A DNA stretch of 9,763 nucleotides, taken from positions 1,380 to 11,142 of the forward strand of contig DBXM01000049.1 in assembly GCA_002309655.1 (NCBI GenBank), written 5' to 3'. Both the position numbers and the translations under genes were made by a program. The notes under the pieces are model-generated. The model worked only from the letters and a program-made list of their open reading frames with translations. It had not been told where the DNA came from and did not search any database. Shown here piece after piece: positions 1 to 5,590 of this stretch. Source of the stretch: Mageeibacillus sp. UBA1212. GTDB lineage: Bacteria > Bacillota > Clostridia > UBA1212. The first letter of the stretch is position 1, and every line of letters begins with the position of its first letter.

Positions 1-63
1 AACGAGAACAGCTACACCAGCCAGATGGTCAGAACGATCAAATACTTCTCCGAGCTTAAGTAA
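1..63 (+). CDS. C-terminal end of an unrecognised protein (partial)
   Basis: The window opens inside a plus-strand reading frame that ends at a TAA at 61-63. Twenty residues remain, ending in the segment TIKYFSELK. The frame is supported by ordinary codon use and by the hairpin cluster and strong terminator that follow within 150 bases, as expected at the end of a transcription unit. The fragment is too short to assign a family, and I do not recognise it. Confidence 0.6.
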   Translation, partial: NENSYTSQMVRTIKYFSELK

Positions 64-74
64 TTTACGCTCTG

Positions 75-173
75 GAACCCAACTTCAGGTTCAACCGCCG
101 CTGAAGGGATTAAGCGGACCCTTCTGCCGCGGACAACCCTCATGAATTATCATGAGACCCCCTTATTAAAGGG
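75..173 (+). other. Cluster of small hairpins between a stop codon and a terminator
   Basis: Several perfect short inverted repeats lie back to back. GAACC (75-79) pairs with GGTTC (88-92). GAAGGG (103-108) pairs with CCCTTC (119-124). CTCATGA (139-145) pairs with TCATGAG (150-156) around an ATTA loop. CCCTT (160-164) pairs with AAGGG (169-173), also around ATTA. The terminator stem starts at the next base. The region has no convincing gene; an ATG at 142 opens a frame that runs into the repeat array and has no ribosome binding site. It may be a structured 3' untranslated region, or a small RNA processed from it. Confidence 0.45.
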
Positions 174-206
174 CCTGTCCTTCTTCGGGAGGGCAGGTTC
201 TTTTTT
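174..206 (+). terminator. Rho-independent terminator with UUCG loop
   Basis: A 10-bp stem, CCTGTCCTTC (174-183) with GGAGGGCAGG (188-197), includes two G-U pairs and closes on a TTCG tetraloop. It is followed by TTCTTTTTT (198-206). It should end transcription of the gene cut off at the left edge, and it separates that unit from the repeat array. Confidence 0.9.
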
Positions 207-237
207 GTACGATCGCGGCGTCGTGGGGGCGGTTGTG

Positions 238-858
238 GTCGGGAACGGTCGCTTAGGGTCGAAAAAGGTCGAATCGTGTCGTGAATGGTCGAATAGAGTC
301 GAAAAAGGTCGAATTGTGTCGTGAATGGTCGGTTAGAGTCGAAAAAGGTCGAATTGCGTCGGGAATGGTCGCTTAGGGTTGAAGAAGGTCGAATCGCGTC
401 GTGAATGGTCGAATAGAGTCGAAAAAGGTCGAATCGCGTCGTGAATGGTCGAATAGAGTCGAAAAAGGTCGAATCGCGTCGGGAACGGTCGAATAGAGTC
501 GAAAAAGGTCGAATTGCGTCGGAAACGGTCGCTTGTGGTCGAAAAAGGTCGAATCGTGTCGTGAATGGTCGAATAGAGTCGAAAAAGGTCGAATTGCGTC
601 GTGAACGGTCGCTTAGGGTCGAAAAAGGTCGAATTGTGTCGTGAATGGTCGCTTAGGGTCGAAAAAGGTCGAATTCCGTCGAAAAACGTCGGCTTTCGTC
701 GAAAAGTGACGACGCGGGTTGAATCGTTAAAAACCGGAGGTCGAAATGTGACGAAATAGGTCGAACAGTGACGAAAAGTGTCGAAATTTGACGAAAAATC
801 CGACGAAAAGCGACGAAAAGGGTCGAAACCTGTCGAAAAGTGACGGAGCGGGTCGAAA
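238..858 (+). repeat. Array 1: GTCG repeated every 10 bp, with a 40-bp higher-order unit
   Basis: From 238 to about 700 almost every 10-base step carries GTCG (positions 238, 248, 258 and so on), most often as GGTCGAA. Four consecutive 10-mers form a 40-bp higher-order unit of the types GGTCGAAAAA, GGTCGAATYG, YGTCGTGAAT and GGTCGAATAG or GGTCGCTTAG, repeated with small changes to about 680. From about 700 to 858 the array decays: GTCG alternates with TGACG, and the 10-bp phase slips by one or two bases. Long frames cross the array on both strands, but they follow from a 10-nt period (a 10-residue peptide period) that rarely makes a stop codon. I see no ribosome binding site or non-repeat domain to support a gene. 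It ends about 50 bp before the promoter of the next gene. Confidence 0.9.
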
Positions 859-909
859 TTGAGGCTCGATTGAAATCGTTTTCCCGCTCCAATTTTATGC
901 AAAATCCCC

Positions 910-938
910 TTGACGGCACATCCATTTTTATGTATAGT
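910..938 (+). promoter_or_regulatory. Sigma-A promoter of the secreted protein gene
   Basis: A -35 box TTGACG (910-915) and a -10 box TATAGT (933-938) are separated by 17 bp, with a TG directly before the -10. Transcription would start near 945, leaving a short leader before the ribosome binding site AGGAGGT at 971-977. The promoter lies outside the GTCG array, so the array is not part of this mRNA. Confidence 0.8.
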
Positions 939-982
939 ACCCCTGACAGACATAATGATAAACCCCGAATAGGAGGTAAACT

Positions 983-1801
983 ATGAAAAAGAAAATGACA
1001 GTTCCGGCGGCGCTTTTGATCGCGCTGACCTTGGTTCTCACAACTATTTCGAGCTTCGCGGAGCCGGCGGACGGCGTTCCGCATAAGGGCGAGTATCCGC
1101 TTTCAGACACAAGCGAAGGGCACGTGACGCCGGACGGTGTGGCGGCCGGTTACTGGATGCATCCGTACGTTCCCGACAGGACGATCGAGATACTGTTCAA
1201 CTCGCCGATCTGGGTGTGCGGCTTCTCGTTCTTCGCGTGGGCGCCGTACAGCGACCTTTACGTCGACGTCGAGTTCTCGGGAACGAACGGCGAGGTCCTC
1301 TACAGCGGCCGTTGCGTTTGCTACGACAACAACTTCGTGGAGGTGGGGTTTGACAAGTCGTACCCGCCCGGACTCTACATGATAACGTTCACGAGCGTCG
1401 AGAATCCCGAATTCCCGAACGGCGAAGGGCAGCACTTCGTGCTCGGGTCGGGAAAGGTGAGGGAAGACCTCGATCCGGAAGACATCGACGTGGAGGCGCA
1501 GTGCGACTTCAACAACTCCCTTGGAGCGCCGGAGATCATTCTTTTTGAGGGCGACCCGGATCCGGACTACGTCGCTCCCACCGAGGTGCCGACGGCAACC
1601 CCGACACCCGAACCCACCGAACCGCCTGCAGACGACCCGACAAAAGCGCCTGACTCCGAGCCCACCGAGAACGCCGGACAGCCCACGGACAAACCCGCCG
1701 ACACACCTAAAAAGAAGGGCTGCGGGAACGTAATCTCCGCCGGCTTCGTGAGCCTCACCCTGGCAGCCGCCGCGGCGTACGCGCTCAGGAAGAAGCACTG
1801 A
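983..1801 (+). CDS. Secreted protein with a Thr/Pro-rich stalk and a C-terminal GCG-type membrane tail
   Basis: The gene encodes 272 residues. Residues 1-26 are a typical Sec signal peptide: KKK, a hydrophobic core, and probable cleavage after SSFA. Residues 27 to about 195 form an extracellular region rich in aromatic and acidic residues with alternating patterns typical of beta-sandwich domains; I do not recognise the family. Residues about 195-242 are a low-complexity stalk of Thr, Pro, Glu and Asp. The tail is KKKGCG (243-248), then a hydrophobic segment of about 19 residues, then RKKH. This three-part tail (short Cys/Gly motif, membrane span, basic end) is laid out like known C-terminal sorting signals such as MYXO-CTERM, which also carries a cysteine, but it is not an LPXTG signal. 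The start is fixed by AGGAGGT at 971-977. The gene stands alone between a promoter and a terminator. Likely role: surface-exposed binding or structural protein (inference). Confidence 0.85.
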   Translation: MKKKMTVPAALLIALTLVLTTISSFAEPADGVPHKGEYPLSDTSEGHVTPDGVAAGYWMHPYVPDRTIEILFNSPIWVCGFSFFAWAPYSDLYVDVEFSGTNGEVLYSGRCVCYDNNFVEVGFDKSYPPGLYMITFTSVENPEFPNGEGQHFVLGSGKVREDLDPEDIDVEAQCDFNNSLGAPEIILFEGDPDPDYVAPTEVPTATPTPEPTEPPADDPTKAPDSEPTENAGQPTDKPADTPKKKGCGNVISAGFVSLTLAAAAAYALRKKH

Positions 1802-1823
1802 CAGCCTGTCAAACAAATTGGCA

Positions 1824-1868
1824 GCCGGGTCCCGCAAAGATTAATCGCGCGGGACCCGGCCCTTTTTT
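1824..1868 (+). terminator. Rho-independent terminator after the secreted protein gene
   Basis: A perfect 12-bp stem, GCCGGGTCCCGC (1824-1835) with GCGGGACCCGGC (1849-1860), encloses a 13-base loop and is followed by CCTTTTTT (1861-1868). The stop codon of the convergent minus-strand gene lies within its T tract, so the hairpin may also slow transcription from the other side, although the minus-strand tail is less T-rich. Confidence 0.93.
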
Positions 1869-3342
1869 AACCGCCTGCGTTTACTATTTCCGGCAAATCG
1901 TACAAGCGAACGTTTTTCCCGCCTGACAACCCGTCTGACAACCCGCCGTCTGACAACAGCTTTTCGTCAAACCCCGCCGACGAAAACAGCGCGTAATAGA
2001 ATTCCGAGGTTTCTTTTTGAGGGGTGAGTTTGGCGCAAAGATCAAGGTACTCCGCGTTGGTAAACGGTGACTTCTTGAACTTGCACTCGCCCGCAAGATA
2101 CTTTTTCGCGTCGCTGCTGACGGCAAGAATGTCGATCTCGGTCTCGGCGGTACGAAGCCCGTTCGGTGCCTGAGCGTCGCGCACCGTGGTTTTGCCCCAC
2201 CAGCGGCCGATTTTTGAAAAACGGAAAGGCAGTTTCTTCTCCTTCTGCTGCATCCGGACAAACTGGAGGCAGACGTCCTCAAAAGCATAAGAGGCGAAAT
2301 TCCGTAGCGTCGGCTCCACACTGTATTCATAAACGCCGTCGACGTCTCCGTCTTCAAGCTGCGAGATGTTTGCAAAGCCGTAGGTGTACCAGAAACGGAA
2401 GAAGTTGTCGGCCAGTTTGTATATTCCCCTGTTCTGATTTCCTCGCTCTTTCACGGCCGTGTCAACAGACATCTCCCGCGTGACGATGCCGAGTTCTATC
2501 AGGTTCCTTAGATAGACGCTTGTTTTTGAATTGTCCTCAATCAGGGATTTCTGACTGATTTCGTTCAGCCTGGTGCTTCCGAGCGCAACGGCTTCTATCA
2601 CCGCGCCGTAAATCGACGTCTCACGCAACTCCTGGCGGAGCAGAAAATCGACCTCGCTGTAAAGAACCGACCCCTTTGTCAGGATGCTCTTCTTAATGTT
2701 GTCCTTCATGGACACTCCGGGATCCCATTGCGTGAGATAATGCGGGATGCCGCCGAGAATCGAATACGTAATGATCTTGTCTTCGTCGGAATAGTCCGGA
2801 AAGAATTTCATCGCGTCATAAAAATTCATTTCCTCCATTTTATAGATTCCGGTGGAACGTCCGTACAACGGATTCTTTTTTGACAGAATCTCCTTCTCGA
2901 TGAAGCTCATCGAGCTGCCGCAGAGGATTATCATCACGTTTTCGTCTTTGAGTTTTGAGTCCCACACGTTTTGGAGTATCGAAGGAATGCTCTTGTTTGC
3001 GTTGCACATATACGGGAACTCGTCGATCACGATAAGCCTTTTTGAATCACCGTAAGGAAGGTCTGAAATCGATTCAAACGCAATCTCCCAGTCGGAAAAT
3101 GCGGAAATGAACCTGCCGGCGGGAATGTTCTCTCTTAAAAGCGCATCCGAAAACCGCTCAAGCTGCTTCTTATCCGAGGATTGGGTGCAGGAAAAAAAGA
3201 CGTGCGGCTTATCCTTGCAAAAGGTGCGGAGCGTCTCGGTTTTTCCGATGCGGCGCCTGCCGTACAGTACGACAAGCTGCGATTTGTCTTTAGAATAGCA
3301 GTCTGCCAAAAACTGCAATTCCGGTTCTCTGGCTATAAACAT
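1867..3342 (-). CDS. Archaeal-type P-loop ATPase with a DUF234-like PD-(D/E)XK C-terminus
   Basis: The 491-residue product has an N-terminal AREPEL motif followed by a P-loop, GRRRIGKT (28-35), and a Walker B strand, LIVIDE (103-108). This is the pattern of the archaeal-type ATPase family (ATPase_2, PF01637). A winged-helix-like middle is followed by a C-terminal region with E402-I-D404 and E419-C-K421, the spacing of a PD-(D/E)XK nuclease fold as seen in the DUF234 extension of this family. The cellular role of such proteins is poorly known; mobile, DNA-linked or defence roles have been proposed, and none is shown here. The start at 3342 is chosen because GGAGGTGC lies at 3346-3353. An upstream in-frame ATG at 3421-3423 would put the promoter and the repeats inside the gene. 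It is monocistronic and convergent with the secreted protein gene. Confidence 0.88.
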   Translation of the reverse strand: MFIAREPELQFLADCYSKDKSQLVVLYGRRRIGKTETLRTFCKDKPHVFFSCTQSSDKKQLERFSDALLRENIPAGRFISAFSDWEIAFESISDLPYGDSKRLIVIDEFPYMCNANKSIPSILQNVWDSKLKDENVMIILCGSSMSFIEKEILSKKNPLYGRSTGIYKMEEMNFYDAMKFFPDYSDEDKIITYSILGGIPHYLTQWDPGVSMKDNIKKSILTKGSVLYSEVDFLLRQELRETSIYGAVIEAVALGSTRLNEISQKSLIEDNSKTSVYLRNLIELGIVTREMSVDTAVKERGNQNRGIYKLADNFFRFWYTYGFANISQLEDGDVDGVYEYSVEPTLRNFASYAFEDVCLQFVRMQQKEKKLPFRFSKIGRWWGKTTVRDAQAPNGLRTAETEIDILAVSSDAKKYLAGECKFKKSPFTNAEYLDLCAKLTPQKETSEFYYALFSSAGFDEKLLSDGGLSDGLSGGKNVRLYDLPEIVNAGG

Positions 3343-3356
3343 TTTGCACCTCCAAC

Positions 3357-3386
3357 TAGTCAAATCACGATTAGTCAAATCACGAT
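3357..3386 (-). repeat. Tandem 15-bp repeat, operator-like
   Basis: TAGTCAAATCACGAT (plus-strand reading) occurs twice in perfect tandem, at 3357-3371 and 3372-3386. A partial third match begins with TTGA at 3387. The pair lies between the -10 box and the ribosome binding site of the ATPase gene, where a bound repressor would block transcription. No matching regulator gene is recognisable in the window. Confidence 0.6.
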
Positions 3387-3394
3387 TTGACCAT

Positions 3395-3423
3395 ATTATA
3401 CCGCGTATCGCGAATAAAATCAA
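3395..3423 (-). promoter_or_regulatory. Sigma-A promoter of the ATPase gene
   Basis: On the minus strand, TTGATT (3423-3418) and a perfect TATAAT (3400-3395) are spaced by 17 bp. Transcription would start near 3388, at the edge of the tandem 15-bp repeat. This supports the internal start codon at 3342. Confidence 0.75.
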
Positions 3424-3693
3424 GAGGTTTTTGAAGACGCATTTAAACTTTATTTTGCGGGCCGGCGTGAACGTTCAGAAGAGATCCTCGCGGGATTGTC
3501 TGTAAGTTTTTCAGACAAAGAAAGGGCAAAACCGTCCGCGACTGCCGCCAAAACCCCGAAAAACCGCCAAATCAAGCCAATTACGGCAAAAAACAAAGAG
3601 CATTCATTCTCGCCTAAAAATAGCCGAAAACTCACTCACGCACCGCTGGCGCAAACCCGCCCCGAAAAGAGAATCCATAAAAAAACCTTAAAA
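3424..3693. other. Intergenic spacer with no supported gene
   Basis: This stretch between two divergent promoters carries short open frames on both strands, but none has a ribosome binding site or a protein-like composition. One small inverted repeat is visible: TTGTCTG (3496-3502) with CAGACAA (3512-3518) around a 9-base loop. The right half is rich in A and C on the plus strand. I see nothing else. Confidence 0.5.
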
Positions 3694-3720
3694 TTAGCAC
3701 TCACCTCTTGACAGTGCTAA
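3694..3720 (+). promoter_or_regulatory. CIRCE operator (HrcA binding site)
   Basis: TTAGCACTC (3694-3702), nine bases, then CAGTGCTAA (3712-3720) matches the CIRCE consensus TTAGCACTC-N9-GAGTGCTAA except for the first base of the right arm. CIRCE is bound by the heat-shock repressor HrcA. The position, just upstream of a small heat-shock protein gene, fits this role. The changed base also completes a perfect -35 box. Confidence 0.93.
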
Positions 3721-3735
3721 TAATCGTGGTATAAT
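3708..3735 (+). promoter_or_regulatory. Sigma-A promoter of hsp20, embedded in CIRCE
   Basis: A perfect TTGACA (3708-3713) and a perfect TATAAT (3730-3735) are separated by 16 bp. The -35 box overlaps the spacer and right arm of CIRCE, so HrcA binding should exclude RNA polymerase. Transcription would start near 3742 and give a leader of about 160 bases before the hsp20 start. Confidence 0.9.
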
Positions 3736-3744
3736 GTAGTCGTT

Positions 3745-3841
3745 CCGGTTGAGGGGCGGGCCAAAAGCCAGGCCAAAAGCGAAAGCAAAAGCCGAAGCAA
3801 AAGCCAAGACAAAAGCTCAAACAAACCCCCTCAAAAACCGG
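3745..3841 (+). repeat. hsp20 leader: 12-bp repeats enclosed by a 12-bp stem
   Basis: CAAAAGC begins at 3762, 3774, 3786, 3798 and 3810, an exact 12-bp period, with a decayed sixth copy at 3822. The repeats are flanked by arms that can pair: CCGGTTGAGGGG (3745-3756) with CCCCTC (3827-3832) and AACCGG (3836-3841), leaving a 3-base AAA bulge. The predicted transcript start is only a few bases before the left arm, so the mRNA would begin with this stem and carry the A-rich repeats in a roughly 70-base loop. The region lacks a credible gene. Confidence 0.7.
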
Positions 3842-3864
3842 ACGCAACAAACGATACAACATAC

Positions 3865-3881
3865 GGCGCCACAAAGGCGCC
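3865..3881 (+). promoter_or_regulatory. Small GC hairpin upstream of the hsp20 ribosome binding site
   Basis: GGCGCC (3865-3870) and GGCGCC (3876-3881) can form a 6-bp stem around ACAAA. It ends nine bases before the ribosome binding site GGGAGGG (3891-3897). It does not cover that site, so a simple RNA-thermometer role is not evident. Confidence 0.4.
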
Positions 3882-3904
3882 AACTAAAACGGGAGGGATG
3901 AATT

Positions 3905-4345
3905 ATGTTGGTACCGAGTATTTTTTCAGAGAATTTCTTTGATGATTGGATGGATTCGTCTTTCGCGAATATGAGAGATGTCGACAGACAGCTTTACGGC
4001 AAGAACGCAAACCGCGTCATGAAGACAGACGTGCGCGAGCACGATGAGGGCTACGACGTGGAGATCGATCTTCCGGGCTTCAAGAAGGATGAGATCGAAG
4101 TTCAGCTTGAGAACGGCTACCTGACCATCAGCGCTTCCAAGGGCGTTGAAAAGAAGGACGAAAAGCACGGCAAGCTCATCCGCCACGAGCGCTACACAGG
4201 CACGATGCAGAGATCGTTCTACGTCGGCAACACGCTCACCGAAGAGGACATCAAGGGCAAGTTTGAGGACGGCGTTCTGACGCTCAACATTCCGAAGGCA
4301 AAGCCGAAGCTTCCCGAGAAAAAGAACATTCTTATCGAGGGCTAA
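3905..4345 (+). CDS. hsp20: Small heat-shock protein, Hsp20/alpha-crystallin family
   Basis: The 146-residue product has the normal size and order for a bacterial small heat-shock protein, an ATP-independent holdase that binds unfolding proteins in the cytoplasm. Residues 1 to about 35 form a variable aromatic-rich arm (NFFDDWMD). The alpha-crystallin domain runs from about 36 to 135 and includes VEIDLPGFKKDEIEV, LTISA, a QRSF segment and the family hallmark GVLTLNIPK. The C-terminal KNILIEG carries the I-x-I motif that docks subunits in the oligomer. The start at 3905 is set by GGGAGGG at 3891-3897; an ATG at 3898 is out of frame and too close. Regulation is clear: a consensus promoter overlapping CIRCE, hence HrcA repression relieved on heat stress. 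It resembles clostridial Hsp18. Confidence 0.97.
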   Translation: MLVPSIFSENFFDDWMDSSFANMRDVDRQLYGKNANRVMKTDVREHDEGYDVEIDLPGFKKDEIEVQLENGYLTISASKGVEKKDEKHGKLIRHERYTGTMQRSFYVGNTLTEEDIKGKFEDGVLTLNIPKAKPKLPEKKNILIEG

Positions 4346-4373
4346 AAAAACACGCCGCGAAGGCGCGCAACAG

Positions 4374-4415
4374 AAAAAATGAAGCAAAGCCGGACCGGCG
4401 ACGGTCCGGCTTTGC
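4374..4415 (-). terminator. Terminator hairpin shared by convergent hsp20 and pstA transcripts
   Basis: A perfect 14-bp stem, GCAAAGCCGGACCG (4384-4397) with CGGTCCGGCTTTGC (4402-4415), closes on GCGA, a GNRA loop. On the minus strand it is followed by TTCATTTTTT (down to 4374), a good terminator tail for the operon that ends with pstA. On the plus strand, after hsp20, the stem is equally strong but the U tract is poor. Bidirectional use is likely. Confidence 0.8.
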
Positions 4416-4432
4416 CATATATAGGCTATAAT

Positions 4433-4545
4433 TTGCGTGCGGAGTGGCAATTTCCGATGGCGTACGCGAAAGGACGATAACGTGCGCGAAAGAATGCCGG
4501 AGCAGGCGAACATCCGCCAAGGGACGATCCTCTTAAGCGTTCCTT
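4433..4545. other. 3' region of the pstA transcript with a 16-bp direct repeat pair
   Basis: No gene is supported here. Two related segments, CGTACGCGAAAGGACG (4461-4476) and CGTGCGCGAAAGAATG (4481-4496), lie 20 bp apart. A weak GGCG/CGCC hairpin lies at 4505-4518. The function is unknown, and chance similarity is possible. Confidence 0.35.
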
Positions 4546-4872
4546 TTAAACGTTCCCGAACTCTTCCACGTTCAGCACGAAATAAGTCGCGCCGCGGACG
4601 GTTACCGACTCGGGGATGCTGTTGTCCCTGAGGCCGCGGCCGAACGATTCGCGGCTGGTGAGGACCTTTTTGCGCGTGCTGCTGTGCTTCTTGAGGATAG
4701 CGAGGACTTCGGGCACTTTTTCGTCGGCGGTGCCGATGAGAAGGGTGGTGTTGCCGACGTTCAGGAAGCCGCCTGTCGTGGAGAGGCGGGTGACTTCGAA
4801 GCCGCAGTTGGTGAGAGCGGAAGTGACGATCGAACTGTCGTCGTTGTTAACGATTGCGAGAATGAGTTTCAT
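4546..4872 (-). CDS. pstA: PII-like cyclic-di-AMP receptor (PstA/DarA, PF06153)
   Basis: The 108-residue product begins MKLILAIVNNDDS and contains the family's conserved STTGGF followed by GNTTLLIG (about 32-48). A DEKV segment and a C-terminal GATYFVL strand follow. This matches PstA/DarA, formerly DUF970/YaaQ: trimeric PII-like proteins of Firmicutes that bind cyclic di-AMP at subunit interfaces. Length is normal. The start is supported by AAGGAGA about seven bases upstream. The effector partner of PstA is not established in any organism I know. It follows the DUF1854 gene after 78 bases without a recognisable promoter, so co-transcription with the ABC exporter is likely. It is more often found near tmk and other replication genes, so this setting is unusual. 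Confidence 0.93.
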   Translation of the reverse strand: MKLILAIVNNDDSSIVTSALTNCGFEVTRLSTTGGFLNVGNTTLLIGTADEKVPEVLAILKKHSSTRKKVLTSRESFGRGLRDNSIPESVTVRGATYFVLNVEEFGNV

Positions 4873-4950
4873 TTTTAGTCTCCTTTTGATGTGGGGAAGG
4901 CGCGTGGCGGAACGAGCCGGCGGTGCCTCGCCTGAATAGAATTTTATAGA

Positions 4951-5439
4951 TTACAGATCGTAGCCGAGCAGCTTGCGGCTCTTGGGGTCAAGGGCGCGGC
5001 TGTCGGGAATCTCGTAGCGGTTGTCGTTGGAGTCGCGCACGAGCACGCGGCCGTCGTAGAAAATCTTGATGTCGCTGTGGCGGTTCTGGATCGTGAACGT
5101 GACCTCGCCGCGGTCGGTTTCGACTGTCCATTTAAGTATACCGAATTTTTCGGTGCGGTCAAGCACTTTCAGAATTTTCGGGATCATGTAGTACTCGCTG
5201 AGGCAGCTCTCGATGATTTGGCGCGATTCGGGCATGAGCGTGGCGAGGTCGGGAATGAGCGCCTGCTCCTTGCCGTTCGAGTCGAGGAGCGTTATGTATT
5301 TGTTGCCGCCGCTGACCGGGAAAAGCCGCCTGGGCTCAACGTCGCGGATGACGTTGCCGTCGTAAAAAATCGCGTCGACCGTAAGAGAGTCCTTCCTCTC
5401 GAAGCGAACCTCGTCGCCGCGGATGTAGATTCTTCCCAT
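4951..5439 (-). CDS. DUF1854 family protein, probable partner of the adjacent ABC exporter
   Basis: The 162-residue product has no signal peptide or membrane span. It has the features of DUF1854 (PF08909): an N-terminal strand segment with VEPRRLFPVSGG (about 34-45), YITLLDSNGKEQALI, a central LSEYYMIPKI motif (about 81-90), WTVETDRGEVTF, and a C-terminal VRDSNDNRYEIPD block. Proteins of this family often sit next to ABC exporters. I recall that some annotation pipelines link such pairs to cyanophycin metabolism, but no cyanophycin enzyme is visible here. The start at 5439 is supported by CGGAGG about eight bases upstream. It lies about 150 bases downstream of the exporter gene, with a repeat spacer between. 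A cytoplasmic regulatory or assembly role for the exporter is inference. Confidence 0.85.
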   Translation of the reverse strand: MGRIYIRGDEVRFERKDSLTVDAIFYDGNVIRDVEPRRLFPVSGGNKYITLLDSNGKEQALIPDLATLMPESRQIIESCLSEYYMIPKILKVLDRTEKFGILKWTVETDRGEVTFTIQNRHSDIKIFYDGRVLVRDSNDNRYEIPDSRALDPKSRKLLGYDL

Positions 5440-5475
5440 AAAAAAGCCTCCGTTTTTAATATCTTTTTGAATAAC

Positions 5476-5569
5476 ATTTCCGGGAAATACCGCCGAAAAT
5501 ACATTTCCGGGAAATAAGCCCGAACAGATATTTCCGGGAAATAAACCCGAAAAATCATTTCCGGGAAAT
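5476..5569. repeat. Four 27-bp repeats carrying an imperfect palindrome
   Basis: ATTTCCGGGAAAT occurs at 5476-5488, 5503-5515, 5530-5542 and 5557-5569, spaced exactly 27 bp apart. Each is an ATTTCC/GGAAAT inverted repeat around one central base, and the 14-bp linkers are partly conserved (CCGAA). A further half-like site, ATTCCC, follows at 5569-5574. The block fills most of the gap between the exporter and DUF1854 genes. On the minus strand it reads as a 9-residue peptide repeat in a frame opening with a GTG that overlaps the exporter stop, but no ribosome binding site supports it. Confidence 0.85.
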
Positions 5570-5590
5570 ATTCCCTAAAAATAGATAGAA

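Noticed and set aside
64..206. T-box or another known riboswitch
   Set aside because: The T-box signature sequence is absent, and no gene follows the terminator; only the repeat array does.
238..858. CRISPR array
   Set aside because: There are no 25-40 bp constant repeats separated by unique spacers; every 10-bp step is a repeat variant. No cas gene is visible.
333..953. Open frame of 206 codons on the minus strand across array 1, with 10-residue repeats rich in F, D, R, S and T
   Set aside because: The frame follows from a 10-nt repeat that rarely forms stops, and open frames cross the array on both strands. Its start overlaps the promoter of the gene at 983 and has no supported ribosome binding site.
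3343..3423. N-terminal extension of the ATPase from an upstream ATG
   Set aside because: It would encode the tandem repeat twice and place the promoter inside the gene. The ATG at 3342 has a good ribosome binding site and begins the conserved part.
3496..3711. 71-codon plus-strand frame before hsp20
   Set aside because: Lys/Pro/Thr-rich translation of A/C-rich spacer, no ribosome binding site, and it ends inside CIRCE.
3865..3907. RNA thermometer sequestering the hsp20 ribosome binding site
   Set aside because: The nearby GGCGCC hairpin ends before the ribosome binding site, and I found no U-rich or complementary strand that pairs with GGGAGGG close by.
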